Shown: positions 1 to 9,660 of the stretch, piece after piece
Numbering within the stretch: position 1 is the first letter of the stretch
How the letters are laid out: every line of letters begins with the position of its first letter
Assembly (NCBI GenBank): GCA_003640645.1
Contig: QGHH01000014.1
Location: 62,001 to 126,000, forward strand
Length of the DNA: 64,000 bases
Direction of reading: 5' to 3'
Source: Fredinandcohnia aciditolerans
Lineage (GTDB): Bacteria; Bacillota; Bacilli; Bacillales; Bacillaceae_L
Notes under the pieces: model-generated
The model's database searches: none
What the model saw: only the letters and a program-made list of their open reading frames with translations
Told to the model about the DNA's origin: nothing
Program-made: the position numbers and the translations under genes

Positions 1-84
1 AAATAAACCCTATTATATAAACCTTAAAGAGTGTGCTGCCTTAATATTATTAAACAAACAAAGCATTGTTTTGTTTGTAATTTC

Positions 85-146
85 TTATACACACAAAACA
101 AACTTTGGTATGATAAGATAAGTATTATTTTTGTGTGTGTTTATAA
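85..146. repeat. Opposed recombinase-arm-like repeats at island left end
   Basis: TTATACACACAAAAC at 85-99 faces an imperfect inverted copy at 128-146, whose complement reads TTATAAACACACACAAAAA. The first 15 bases recur exactly at 58,050-58,064. Two facing arms about 28 bp apart are typical of a tyrosine-recombinase crossover site, so this is proposed as the left attachment site. Confidence 0.5.
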
Positions 147-430
147 CAAATTGGATAAAGAGATAAGTACATAATATTGATAATTAATATTAAATAATTA
201 AAAATAATACGAAAAACAAAATAAAGAATTAAACACTTCTAAAGCCCTTTGCTCAAATTAAGCAGAGGACTTATTTATTTATTTATTTATTACAAATTGT
301 AAATTTAAAAAATGAAAAAGAGCCTTGATATGATAACTATTATTCAAAGTATATTTTTATCTCATATTAATATACTTTGAAAAAAATAATTATATAAACT
401 ATAAAATTAATAATATTATAAAATATAGTT

Positions 431-492
431 GTAAGGGGACAAAGCCTCGGTCCGAGGATAGGACATTCCGCAGAACGAAGTTCGAGGACCTT
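431..492 (+). other. GC-rich, hairpin-forming islet; candidate structured RNA or binding site
   Basis: This 60-base GC-rich patch stands out in very AT-rich DNA. It contains a tight hairpin CCTCGG-T-CCGAGG (445-457), a second hairpin around GAACGAAGTTC (473-483), and possible closing pairs between AAGG (433-436) and CCTT (489-492). No open frame uses it. It sits 400 bases before the recombinase operon. It may be a structured RNA carried by the element or a protein-binding site. I do not recognise a named RNA family. Confidence 0.35.
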
Positions 493-757
493 AAAAAGTT
501 ATTGAAAATATTTAATCTAAATAAATTGTAGAAATTAGTAAAAATATTAATATTGATAATTCAATGATTTTCTAAGGCTTGATTAATAATAAATTAAAGT
601 ATAGAATAAACATAGTTTTTAGAATCCTTTTACATAGAAAAGAAGCCATACCTATAAAGTTTATTAAAACTATTAAATCAATATTTAACAAATATATAGG
701 TGAGATGAAATGTACAAAATTATTATATTTTCATTATTAATTAAATATTATTTTTTT

Positions 758-789
758 AAAACTCCTCCTTTTAAAGGGAGGAGTTTTTA
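758..789 (+). terminator. Intrinsic terminator before the recombinase operon
   Basis: AAACTCCTCC and GGAGGAGTTT flank a short A/T loop and are followed by a T run. It would stop transcription entering from the left and so insulate the recombinase genes. Confidence 0.7.
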
Positions 790-893
790 TTTTAAACAAC
801 TTCATAAAATTCCACACTTTTTATTGAAGTGAAAGTAATAACAAAAGGGATCTAAAAAACAATATATTGTAATTGTAAAAAGGGGTATACAAA

Positions 894-2261
894 ATGTCTA
901 AAATTGTGAACTTTCCTAATGGATATATTAAAAATCAGTATTATGCAAACAATATTAAAAATTTTGTTTTTGGTATGTACTCGCACAAAATGACCTATGA
1001 AGATGGAACTTGGAGACAGCATTGGTTTATTGTTTTAAAGCATAAACATACTGGTGTTATATTAGAAATAACTCCTTATAGTAAGTTTCTACGGTTCTTA
1101 GGTAAAAAGAAAAGTGTAGGTTTTAGAAGACCTGAAACTTTAAGGGTAAGAGGTTATTTTATATGTAATTTTTTAAACTATGTATTAATTGCTATGTTTG
1201 ATAAATTCCAGATTAGTACCCTAAGAGATATTACGTTAGAACATGGTAATCAATTTTTACAAGCATATGCGGATGGGGAAGCATCCCGAGATAAAAAAAG
1301 GAAGCCAGAATCTACCGTTGCGAAAGTTGCAGTTCTAATCGCCAAATTTTATGAATGGATACAAGATGTATATGGTAAAGAAGCAAAGTATATTAAGGGT
1401 ATAAAGATGATTGAAAAAGTGGAGTATGTTGATCACAGTAGTGGAAAAAAAGGTACTAATAGTATCACGCCTTTTAACGTACACGTTGCAGATATGACTC
1501 ATGAAACCATCTTTAGAGACATCCCGAATAAAGCATTATCTCTCCTAATTAATCTTAGTAAAGTCTATTATCCAGAAATGACATTGGGTCTTTGTTTAGA
1601 AGCATTTGCAGGTCTAAGAATAGGGGAAGTTTGCAATGTGCGGCAAGATATATGCCCTTTAGATGGTGGTGGTATTTCTTATCAAAAGATTGGGGGGAGG
1701 ATGTCAGGATTTAAAATTAATCTATTAAACAAGTATCCAATGAGAAGTGATGGAGTAGATGTAGGGGGCATTAAGAAATACAGACAGCAATATGTTTATC
1801 CAAAGTTTTTACCTTTATTGGAGCCTATTTATAAGGAACATATAAAATGGTTAGAAAAACAAAAAAATGAACTTGGTTATTATCCTATGTTTGTAAATAG
1901 GAACGGGCACGCGGAAACAAGTCAAAATTATCGGAAAAAATTTTACACTCTAATTGAAAATTATTTAATCCCAGCTTTAATTGATTCAGAGGATTATGAA
2001 TTACAAGTGTATGCTGAAATGTTAATGACAAGGCAATTAGCTCCACATGCATTACGCCATTGGTTCACAGTTCAATTAGTGTTAAATAATGAGCAACCCC
2101 ATTCAATTGCTGGTTGGAGGGGAGATGATAGTTTAGATACAGCTTTAGATTATACACGTAATAAATCTCAGTTATTAAAACTATATAAAGCGGTAACTAC
2201 TGATTTATTACAAGATATTAATAATGTTGACTATTATAAAGATTTTATGGGAACAAAATAA
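894..2261 (+). CDS. Tyrosine recombinase, first of a Tn554-like module
   Basis: This 455-residue DNA integrase is the first gene of the island's left-end recombination module. The catalytic domain shows the family residues: Arg near residue 241 in AGLRIGEV, HALRHWF near 385-391, and the nucleophilic Tyr near 420 in LDYTRNK. The start follows a ribosome site, AAAAGGGG, ten bases upstream. The gene is followed after 25 bp by the large HTH protein and then two more genes with overlapping starts, so all four are probably one operon. The order recombinase, second recombinase, coiled-coil protein is like tnpA-tnpB-tnpC of Tn554, which inserts site-specifically without duplicating its target. The length exceeds that of Tn554 TnpA. 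Assignment to the tyrosine recombinases is secure; relation to Tn554 is inferred from gene order. Confidence 0.85.
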   Translation: MSKIVNFPNGYIKNQYYANNIKNFVFGMYSHKMTYEDGTWRQHWFIVLKHKHTGVILEITPYSKFLRFLGKKKSVGFRRPETLRVRGYFICNFLNYVLIAMFDKFQISTLRDITLEHGNQFLQAYADGEASRDKKRKPESTVAKVAVLIAKFYEWIQDVYGKEAKYIKGIKMIEKVEYVDHSSGKKGTNSITPFNVHVADMTHETIFRDIPNKALSLLINLSKVYYPEMTLGLCLEAFAGLRIGEVCNVRQDICPLDGGGISYQKIGGRMSGFKINLLNKYPMRSDGVDVGGIKKYRQQYVYPKFLPLLEPIYKEHIKWLEKQKNELGYYPMFVNRNGHAETSQNYRKKFYTLIENYLIPALIDSEDYELQVYAEMLMTRQLAPHALRHWFTVQLVLNNEQPHSIAGWRGDDSLDTALDYTRNKSQLLKLYKAVTTDLLQDINNVDYYKDFMGTK

Positions 2262-2286
2262 TAGTACTGCCAAGAGGGGTGAGATT

Positions 2287-5200
2287 ATGCATATCGGAAA
2301 TAGAATTAGAAAGATTAGAAAAAAAATTAACATAAGTGTTCCGGAACTTGCTGAAAAAATTAATTATTCTGAGTCATATATTACTCATGTAGAAGGGGGA
2401 AGTAGTAATCCTTCTGATACATTCATAAAAAAAATATCACAGCAGTTAAAAGTCCCAATTGAATATATTGAAGATTCTAACAAGCCTTTAAATGATTTAA
2501 ATATATTTAATCAATTTGGAATAAATGATATTAGGAAACTGTTAGGAAAGTATTCCAACTATTTATATAGAGATAGCACACATGTTGTTGAAAATAATGT
2601 AAGAACTATTTGTGATTGTCTTGACTTACCTTATTATTTCAATGATAAGAATGAAATGTTTGTTAATGAAGATATATTTAACCTTTTAGATTTCTTCTAT
2701 ATGAATCAAGAGTTGTACCTAAAAGAAAAAGAGTCTCGTTTTTTATCCCATAGAGAAGCGTTAGAAATATTAGGTTCTAAAGGTAGATCTTTTGATGTGT
2801 TAGATACAAGTAAGATAGAACAGTATAGAAAGAATTGGTTGAATTTAATAGATACCTTTCCAGTTCAATTTTACTATTACAGGAATTTTTATTTTTTAAA
2901 AAGCGATATATTAAATTATATCAGTAATATTGTTTCCACTGAGGAAATACGTATGATTTTGATTCAAAAGTATAATCTTAAAGTTCCGAAAGCAGTACTT
3001 AGAAGTACATTGTATAGTGATTATTCTCATTTAGTAATTGATTGGTTACCTGATAAAGCAGGAAAGAGGTACCCTATTGATATTATTGATCAAATAAAGG
3101 ATGTCTTTAATTCTGATAGGTTATCTTTTAAAAAAGGAAAGAGATATCCCATTGATGGTATTGAGCAGAAAAATTCCAATACTATTTGTGGGAATGGGAA
3201 TGATGCATATTCATACTATACGAGATTATATTACCAGTACATTTTCCCAATTACGAATATTAGGTTATCTGGCGATAGCAGAAAATATGAAAAAACTATA
3301 GTTAATATTTGTGAATCGCTGAATCTTCCTTATACTGATGAAAGAAATTTAGGGCTGAAATATGGTGATGATACCGGGCATTTATCTTTTGACGAAGATG
3401 TGTATAAAAAGTTTGAAGAATTTTTTATTAATAAATCATATTTTCTAAAAGGTGAAGGTGAGTATATCACCTTTAAGGAAGCAGTAAAATTAATTGGTAA
3501 TATAAATAGTCAATCGACTTTTAATATCACAGGACATGGAAGTAATCAGAAGCATCGAAATAATTGGCTAAGTTTTATCAAACATATTCCCGTTAGATTT
3601 TTTTACAAAAGATCCTTCTATTTTTTAAAGAGTGATGTCTTGACATTTAAAAATAGTATCAGAACAACAGAAGAATTACTTACCATCCTTACCCAGAAGT
3701 ATAATCTATATGTATACTACGGTAATTTAATCTCAATCTTAAAAAAGAAATATTCAAACGATGTGATTGATTGGATAGGACAGGCTTATAGGTACCCAGT
3801 TCATATTATAGATAGTTTATTAGAAGAGTTTCCTGAAAATCTATCCCTTAACAGTTCATACATTCCCTATGATGAAGCTGTAAAAATGTTAGGAATTAGT
3901 AGTATTACTTTTACCAAATTTTTTAATGAAAAATTAATTAAGGTTTCAAATAATCAACAGCCATTTATTTCAAAAGATGAAGTAAATTATTGGATGGAAA
4001 TTAAAAAAAATACAATACCTTTTTCAAAATTATTGGCTGACATGTCTTCGGAGGTCGGTTGGGATACTGATTCTAGAAATATACTTAGTTATTATGGAAG
4101 AAAGTTGAATGAAAAAATTGAATCAAATTCTATAAGTTTCATAAATGGTAGGGATACTCCTTTTGATTCTAAAACAAAATATTTTTTCATGGAGGATATA
4201 AACAAGATAAAGTTGTTATTTGATGAGGTAGATTATGAAAGGACATTAAAAAATATGAGTGGTATTGATAGGTTTAAATTATTTGCTAAGGATTACTCTA
4301 ACAGCAAAGCTCCTATTACCATGAAAGAAATTTATACTTTTGCATTAAGTCGTCTGAACTTAAAAGGTACTTATATTTCCCATATTTTTGATCTTTACAA
4401 AACTATCTCAAGAATAAATAAAGAATTAATGAGTTTTAAAGATGCAGAAATAGAAAAACTATTAAATAATTATTTAAAAGATAAGGGGAAAAATGCAAGT
4501 ATACATTTTTGCTTGTTTATTTCAGAATTGCAGAGAAAATATAGAACTGAATATAAAAATAACTACCAATATGATAAACATTTAGCATTTGGTGAACGAG
4601 ATGTTTCTCCATACACAGAAGAGCAATATTTTAGATTTGGATTTTTAATACTGAATGATTCTCATGTGTGGTATCAAGGGTATCTAGAAAAAGCTTTATC
4701 CCATTGGAGATTTTCATCCCTATGGCTTTATGGATTGTTACACTATTTATGTGCTTGGAGAAGACAGGACATGATTAAACAGTTGCCGTCACCTACCTTA
4801 GATATGGAACCAGATGAATTTATAGGTTTGGTTAGAAACAATGATTTTACAGAGGAAATGGCATATAAAATTACTACTGAAGTTGAAATGAAAGTACGTT
4901 ACATGAACCTAAAACCATTAAAAACTAATGATCGTAATCCACCAAATCTAGTTTTAGAAGTTCCTGAATCTGCAAGATATAGGCTTGGGATGTTATTAGG
5001 ACTTTGTGAGGCACATCGACAAAAAAGTAACAAAGATACCCTGATAATGAAAACTAAAATCTTAAAAGACGTTCAAATAGAGTTTTTTGGGTCGGAGTTT
5101 AATAGTATTTTTGGTGGGACAGGACTTAATAACATTAGATTAAACAAGACCTTTGAAATTCTAATTGCTAAAAAAGCAGACGAAAATAAGATTGGAACGG

Positions 5201-5985
5201 GATATATTCTTGCTAGTTTTGCAAGAAGTCATAAATGTAATGGTGAACAAAAATCAAACACAACCCTTGTTTATTTAGAGGGTTACCGGAAACTTACGAA
5301 TGGGGAACTTGTAATGAGGGAGCTGTTTGAGAGAGGAGTTTGCAGCTTTATTCCATATCTAGTTCTAAAAACTATAGAAGGTGAAGAAAATCTTAGTAAG
5401 ATGTCACTTCCGAATCAAACTCAATTGATAAAATCTATCTCAAAGATACATCCAAGCGATATTGAAACAGTTATAACTGTGACAAACGAGGTATTGCAGA
5501 GGGCAAACGAAGAAGCAATGTCTATACTTAAACAATTTGGTTTCGTAAATGCAATTGGGGGTAGCAATCGAGAAAATGCTGAAACTCAAAAGGAAAAGAT
5601 TTATCGCTTCTTGAGTCGAATTGCCAGTGGAACTGCGCCAGCAAGAGAAAATAATATGAACTGTATTTCTGTAGCAAAAGGAATTGGTTGTATAAATCAG
5701 GATAGAACAAGTTGTATTGGCTGTGGGCAAGAGATATATCTCAAGAGTACTATTTATCTTATTGGACAAAAATTAAGGGCATCAAATAGTAAGATATTCG
5801 AGGGTATTACTGAAAATGAGAAATATAAATATAAACAACTAGTAGAACAAATGTACAAGCCTGCATTAAGGGAAATATTAGTAATTCTCCAAAGCGTTTA
5901 TGGAATTAATGACGTGTCTGAGTATCGTGACCTTGCATTTGGACTGAAAAAAATAATTGTGGAGGAATCAGATGCTAGCTGTTAA
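2287..5985 (+). CDS. Very large HTH protein of the recombinase module, with internal duplication
   Basis: I do not recognise a described family for this 1232-residue protein. Residues 1-60 are a XRE-type helix-turn-helix (start MHIGNRIRKIRKK, then SVPELAEKINYSESYITHVE). After it come two tandem copies of a module of about 200 residues (roughly 85-280 and 308-520), each containing a KNWL or NNWL motif, an aromatic stretch ending FYFLKSD, a QKYNL motif and VIDW...RYP. The C-terminal region holds a Cys cluster (CIGCG near 1142-1146, further Cys from about 1125) resembling that of the next gene's product. The ATG at 2287 is chosen because GAGGGGTGAG precedes it. The gene overlaps the next by 14 bp. 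It probably acts as a DNA-binding partner of the recombinases in target choice or regulation; this role is inference. Confidence 0.7.
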   Translation: MHIGNRIRKIRKKINISVPELAEKINYSESYITHVEGGSSNPSDTFIKKISQQLKVPIEYIEDSNKPLNDLNIFNQFGINDIRKLLGKYSNYLYRDSTHVVENNVRTICDCLDLPYYFNDKNEMFVNEDIFNLLDFFYMNQELYLKEKESRFLSHREALEILGSKGRSFDVLDTSKIEQYRKNWLNLIDTFPVQFYYYRNFYFLKSDILNYISNIVSTEEIRMILIQKYNLKVPKAVLRSTLYSDYSHLVIDWLPDKAGKRYPIDIIDQIKDVFNSDRLSFKKGKRYPIDGIEQKNSNTICGNGNDAYSYYTRLYYQYIFPITNIRLSGDSRKYEKTIVNICESLNLPYTDERNLGLKYGDDTGHLSFDEDVYKKFEEFFINKSYFLKGEGEYITFKEAVKLIGNINSQSTFNITGHGSNQKHRNNWLSFIKHIPVRFFYKRSFYFLKSDVLTFKNSIRTTEELLTILTQKYNLYVYYGNLISILKKKYSNDVIDWIGQAYRYPVHIIDSLLEEFPENLSLNSSYIPYDEAVKMLGISSITFTKFFNEKLIKVSNNQQPFISKDEVNYWMEIKKNTIPFSKLLADMSSEVGWDTDSRNILSYYGRKLNEKIESNSISFINGRDTPFDSKTKYFFMEDINKIKLLFDEVDYERTLKNMSGIDRFKLFAKDYSNSKAPITMKEIYTFALSRLNLKGTYISHIFDLYKTISRINKELMSFKDAEIEKLLNNYLKDKGKNASIHFCLFISELQRKYRTEYKNNYQYDKHLAFGERDVSPYTEEQYFRFGFLILNDSHVWYQGYLEKALSHWRFSSLWLYGLLHYLCAWRRQDMIKQLPSPTLDMEPDEFIGLVRNNDFTEEMAYKITTEVEMKVRYMNLKPLKTNDRNPPNLVLEVPESARYRLGMLLGLCEAHRQKSNKDTLIMKTKILKDVQIEFFGSEFNSIFGGTGLNNIRLNKTFEILIAKKADENKIGTGYILASFARSHKCNGEQKSNTTLVYLEGYRKLTNGELVMRELFERGVCSFIPYLVLKTIEGEENLSKMSLPNQTQLIKSISKIHPSDIETVITVTNEVLQRANEEAMSILKQFGFVNAIGGSNRENAETQKEKIYRFLSRIASGTAPARENNMNCISVAKGIGCINQDRTSCIGCGQEIYLKSTIYLIGQKLRASNSKIFEGITENEKYKYKQLVEQMYKPALREILVILQSVYGINDVSEYRDLAFGLKKIIVEESDASC

Positions 5986-7756
5986 AGAAAAATCTATAAA
6001 TAGTAGTATATATATTACAAAATACATTGAATTTAATGAAGACGGAGTTAGTGTAGGAAAACAAAAGTTTAATGAGTATAAACAAAAAGGGATTATACTC
6101 AATAACTCATTCAGTGACAACATTTGGGTTATTACAAATGAAGTGTTGAGTAAGGAATTCAAGTTCATAATTCCACAAACTTTGTTTGAATCTGAGAGAA
6201 AAAGTAATCGTCACTTGGGTACATTTGATGATTTTGTAAAAGTAATTAAAGTGTACTTTGTATTAGAGTTAGCAACTACTGCATTGGATTCACTACATAA
6301 GAGATTTAATGCTTTTAAAAAAGTACTAGAATATACTAGATTTTTTAATCCAACATCAACTGGAGAAGATGTAATAAAAGGTAGAAAGAGACTTAATAGA
6401 TTAAATTTACAGCTTTTGCAGACTTGTTTAGAAATATTGGATTTTTATCCAATTCCAGATACGGAAGAACTCCAAGAAATTTATGAAACAACCTACCAAG
6501 AAATAAGAGAAGAAATCACAACTAATGATAGAAATAAAGGATTAAATCAACGTCCATTGGCTGAATTTCAATCACTTTTTTACTTCGATAAATTATTAAA
6601 CCAGTTTTGGGAATACGATGCTACAATTGAAGAAAAAGCGTTTTATTATCCAATATATTTGTGGTGGAAAATCACCAATATATTACCATTGAGACCAACT
6701 GAATTTGTTTTAACTCCTTTTGATTGCCTAGATAAAAATGATAAAGGGGAAAATATATTATTTGTTCGCCGTACCAACCTAAAGGGTGCTACGAAGGATA
6801 TATCTCATAAACTTGATTTGGATTATTCAATTCATGAATATTCTATCTCTAAAAAGTTAGCAGAGTCTATCAAAGAGTATCAAGATCTAGTAAGAAAAAA
6901 TGGAGAATCAGAATTTCTCTTATCGATTAAGTTACATAGTTTTTTAACAGGTAAGCAACATTATTACAAGTCAACTAATTTCGGCACAAAGCACCTTAGA
7001 ACATTGCTTGATTGGTTTTATCAAAAGATAATATACGAGAAGTTTGGGATAACACTGTATAGTAAAAATCATTTTTCGCAAAAAGATGATGTACGGATAT
7101 TCACTGAAGAGGAAAAATTATTAGAACCAAATGAAATTATGATGCACCAACTTGGCGATACAAGGCATTTCTCAATGGTTAATTTAGTGCTGAATGATTT
7201 TAATCCAATTTTAATCAAAGATTTTGCAGGACATGATGATATTAATACTTCATACCATTACTTTAACCATATAGGTAAAATTGTAAAATGTATGACCTAT
7301 TACAAGTATCAACAGTTAAAAAAAGGAGTCATTAATTTAAATGATGAGTTTTCTTTGATTAATCAAGTAAATCTTGAATCAATAGCAAGAGGTTTGAACA
7401 ATAAAGCTAAAACAAAATTTAAAGAAGTGGATTTAGGTAGGTGTTATTCGGAGAAATTCATTGCAGGAGATATCTCTGATTGCATGCAAATTGAAGGAGA
7501 TTGTTTAAATTGTGGTCACATAGCTTTAAAAAAAGGATATCGGGATGAGGGGATTAAAAAACGAAGACAAGAAATTGAAAAACGTCTTGATGAAGAGGGC
7601 GTGTTTTTAGCTAATATTTTAAGTTCGTATAATGAAACAAACGATGAATTTGCTGAATTTCAAAGAAGGATCTTAAATATTCAGCACGCAGCCAATGAGT
7701 ACAGTAGAATAACCAAAAAGCTATTGGAGGGCGTGGCTAATGACCAATCAAAGTAA
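5972..7756 (+). CDS. Second, degenerate tyrosine recombinase (TnpB-like)
   Basis: This 594-residue protein is the third gene of the module. The catalytic fold is recognisable: Arg near residue 241 in LPLRPTEF, GDTRHFSMV near 395-404, then FAGHDD and a Tyr in TSYHYF near 428. The usual His three residues before the second Arg is replaced by Gly, so the active site departs from the norm. A C-terminal Cys motif (CYSEKF...DCLNCGH, about 491-514) suggests a zinc finger and is shared with the preceding gene. Length and C-terminal finger are like TnpB of Tn554. The start at 5972 is preceded by GGAGGAATC and lies inside the end of the upstream gene; the end overlaps the next gene by 17 bp, so translation is probably coupled. 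Confidence 0.75.
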   Translation: MLAVKEKSINSSIYITKYIEFNEDGVSVGKQKFNEYKQKGIILNNSFSDNIWVITNEVLSKEFKFIIPQTLFESERKSNRHLGTFDDFVKVIKVYFVLELATTALDSLHKRFNAFKKVLEYTRFFNPTSTGEDVIKGRKRLNRLNLQLLQTCLEILDFYPIPDTEELQEIYETTYQEIREEITTNDRNKGLNQRPLAEFQSLFYFDKLLNQFWEYDATIEEKAFYYPIYLWWKITNILPLRPTEFVLTPFDCLDKNDKGENILFVRRTNLKGATKDISHKLDLDYSIHEYSISKKLAESIKEYQDLVRKNGESEFLLSIKLHSFLTGKQHYYKSTNFGTKHLRTLLDWFYQKIIYEKFGITLYSKNHFSQKDDVRIFTEEEKLLEPNEIMMHQLGDTRHFSMVNLVLNDFNPILIKDFAGHDDINTSYHYFNHIGKIVKCMTYYKYQQLKKGVINLNDEFSLINQVNLESIARGLNNKAKTKFKEVDLGRCYSEKFIAGDISDCMQIEGDCLNCGHIALKKGYRDEGIKKRRQEIEKRLDEEGVFLANILSSYNETNDEFAEFQRRILNIQHAANEYSRITKKLLEGVANDQSK

Positions 7757-8714
7757 AAAAACTGGTAGGCCACAAAAGCATTCTGTAAAAGAATTAAAAG
7801 AAATAATTGATTTATATATTAAAAAAAATGCACATAAAGTGACTAAACTATCAGCAACTAAGTTAGCACAATATGCTACTAAAGAATTAGGTAAACCAAC
7901 TCACTATCAGGATTTTACTAGAAAAAAAGAAGTAAAGGAGTACATAGACAAATTTAATAAAAAGCTTTTAAAGGAACTGTCCAGTTCATCTTTAGCTTCT
8001 AATAATATTCCTATTTATCAAAAATTGAATATCAAGAAGTTTATTGAAAAAAACAATACGCGAGTCAAACTGGAAAAAGCCTTAACCCTTTTAGATAAAC
8101 ACCGCGAAAATGTTCATGATAGCTATGCTCAGATATTTGACGAGTATATAAAACAAGTAGAAGAGTCTCATAAAAAAGATGCAAAAATTAAAGATTTACA
8201 AAACAAAATTAATGAACTAGAAAAGGTAAATGATAGTAAGATGAAAGAAATGAGGGACAAAATTAAGGAAACTAATAAAAAAAGTAATCTATATCGAAAA
8301 AAGTACGTAATTTTAGAGAACTTTATTAAACGATATCACTATGAAACAATAGTGGAGTATTCACTATATATTGAGGGGATTATCACTTCGGGGATTGAAA
8401 TTAAAAATCAAGATATATTTAGATTAGACGATTATAAAAGTGGGAAATATGATTTAACTGAGGTAATTGAAGCCTATAATTTTATTAATGGGATACCGGA
8501 TGATTCAGAAAGTTTAGATATAGATGAGGTGGCAGTATCGCTAGAAGAGTTTTTTGAACAAGATTCGATTAAATTAGAGGATAACGATGAAATAACCCAA
8601 ACTATACATAATGAAGAATACCGGAATGAAGTATTAAAATCTAAAAATGAATTTGAACAAGATCGTATAAAGAGCGAGAAGGAACTTGAGGATGAAATAT
8701 TTAAGGATCTTTAA
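7740..8714 (+). CDS. TnpC-like coiled-coil accessory protein
   Basis: This 324-residue charged protein is the last gene of the recombinase operon. The N-terminal 75 residues are basic and look like a small DNA-binding domain (KKTGRPQKHSVKELKEII). The middle (about 135-190) is a coiled coil rich in Lys and Glu, and the C-terminus is very acidic. In Tn554 a small third protein, TnpC, helps fix the orientation of insertion and follows tnpB directly; by position this is its counterpart but much longer. The start overlaps the end of the previous gene and follows GGAGG. The function is inferred from context only. Confidence 0.6.
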   Translation: MTNQSKKTGRPQKHSVKELKEIIDLYIKKNAHKVTKLSATKLAQYATKELGKPTHYQDFTRKKEVKEYIDKFNKKLLKELSSSSLASNNIPIYQKLNIKKFIEKNNTRVKLEKALTLLDKHRENVHDSYAQIFDEYIKQVEESHKKDAKIKDLQNKINELEKVNDSKMKEMRDKIKETNKKSNLYRKKYVILENFIKRYHYETIVEYSLYIEGIITSGIEIKNQDIFRLDDYKSGKYDLTEVIEAYNFINGIPDDSESLDIDEVAVSLEEFFEQDSIKLEDNDEITQTIHNEEYRNEVLKSKNEFEQDRIKSEKELEDEIFKDL

Positions 8715-8868
8715 TGACGATTGTATCACGAATAGTAAGCCCTTCTTGGTTTCGAATTAAATATTATTTTATCTTCCAAAGTTAGAAGATGCCATTTCGA
8801 TGGTATGTTTTCATTGAGATTATGTAATATATGGGAAAAGGGACTAACTTTTTTATTGAGGTGGAAAA

Positions 8869-9660
8869 ATGGGGATTTTAGCAAATAAAAATATTGTTAT
8901 TACTGGTGCATCATCAGGGATTGGGGAAAAAGTAGCCTTGAAAGTTGCTGAACTCGGGGCAAGACCAATACTGATAGCTCGGTCAAAGGACAAATTGAAT
9001 CAAATTTGTGAGGATATTAATAAAAAAACGTCGGTAGAATGTATCTACTTTCCACTTGATGTTAGTGATTTTGAGCAGACAAAAGTGGTTTTTACACAAA
9101 TCTTAGAGAAGGTTGGTACTATTGATATTCTTTTAAACAATGCTGGTTTTGGAGTATTTGAATCTTTTCTTGAATCAAGTTTTGAGGATATTGAGAAAAT
9201 GTTTAAGGTAAATGTTCTAGGATTAATGGCTTGTACAAAGGAAGTCCTTCCATCAATGATAGAACGAAACAACGGCCATATCATAAATATCGCATCTCAA
9301 GCTGGCAAACTTGCAACGCCTAAATCTAGTGGTTATTCCGCAACAAAGCATGCTGTTCTTGGTTTTACAAATAGCTTGAGAATGGAGCTTGCAAAAACAA
9401 ATATTTCTGTATCGGCAGTTAATCCAGGGCCAATAGAAACTAATTTCTTTAAAATTGCAGATAAATCAGGGAATTATGTAAAAAATGTAAAGAGGTATAT
9501 GTTAAATTCTGACATGGTGGCTGATCAAGTTATTCAATTAATGATTCATCCGAAACGTGAGCTAAATTTACCAAGATGGATGAATCTAGGAAGTGTTATT
9601 TATAATTTGTTTCCGAGTACATTTGAAAAGCTAGCTGGAAAAATGTTTGATAAGAAGTAA
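8869..9660 (+). CDS. Complete YqjQ-type short-chain dehydrogenase carried by the island
   Basis: This 263-residue NAD(P)-dependent oxidoreductase has TGASSGIG at 12-19, an NNAG motif near 89-92, catalytic Ser near 143, and YSATK with Tyr156 and Lys160. The substrate is unknown. Starts after a GAGGTGGAAAA ribosome site. It is clearly related, by eye about two thirds identical, to the broken chromosomal copy at 58,089-58,607, including the shared strings [10 protein letters not shown] and [19 protein letters not shown]. It lies directly behind the recombinase operon. The simplest reading is that the island interrupts the native gene and brings a replacement copy. That the product restores function is inference. 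Confidence 0.85.
   Translation: MGILANKNIVITGASSGIGEKVALKVAELGARPILIARSKDKLNQICEDINKKTSVECIYFPLDVSDFEQTKVVFTQILEKVGTIDILLNNAGFGVFESFLESSFEDIEKMFKVNVLGLMACTKEVLPSMIERNNGHIINIASQAGKLATPKSSGYSATKHAVLGFTNSLRMELAKTNISVSAVNPGPIETNFFKIADKSGNYVKNVKRYMLNSDMVADQVIQLMIHPKRELNLPRWMNLGSVIYNLFPSTFEKLAGKMFDKK

Larger units (their letters stand above)
1..893. other. AT-rich non-coding left end with several inverted repeats
   Basis: No convincing gene is present. An open frame runs from base 2 to a stop near 121 but looks like AT-rich background. The stretch is rich in hairpins: 54-62 pairs with 71-79 (ACAAACAAA and its complement); 85-99 and 128-146 are opposed recombinase-arm-like sequences; about 240-272 forms a GU-containing hairpin followed by repeated TTTA, resembling a terminator; 343-354 and 370-381 are a perfect 12-bp inverted repeat (TTCAAAGTATAT). 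A GC-rich islet lies at 431-492. Such a density of symmetric elements next to recombinase genes suits an element terminus with several protein-binding sites. Confidence 0.6.

Noticed and set aside
1-84. Bases 2-121 as the missing 5' part of yqjQ
   Set aside because: The frame contains LILLNK, superficially like the LLNNAG region, but the residues before it do not fit a short-chain dehydrogenase, so the match is treated as chance.
5440-5769. Minus-strand open frame within the large HTH gene
   Set aside because: Shadow of the plus-strand gene; Cys/Tyr-rich composition and no start signals.
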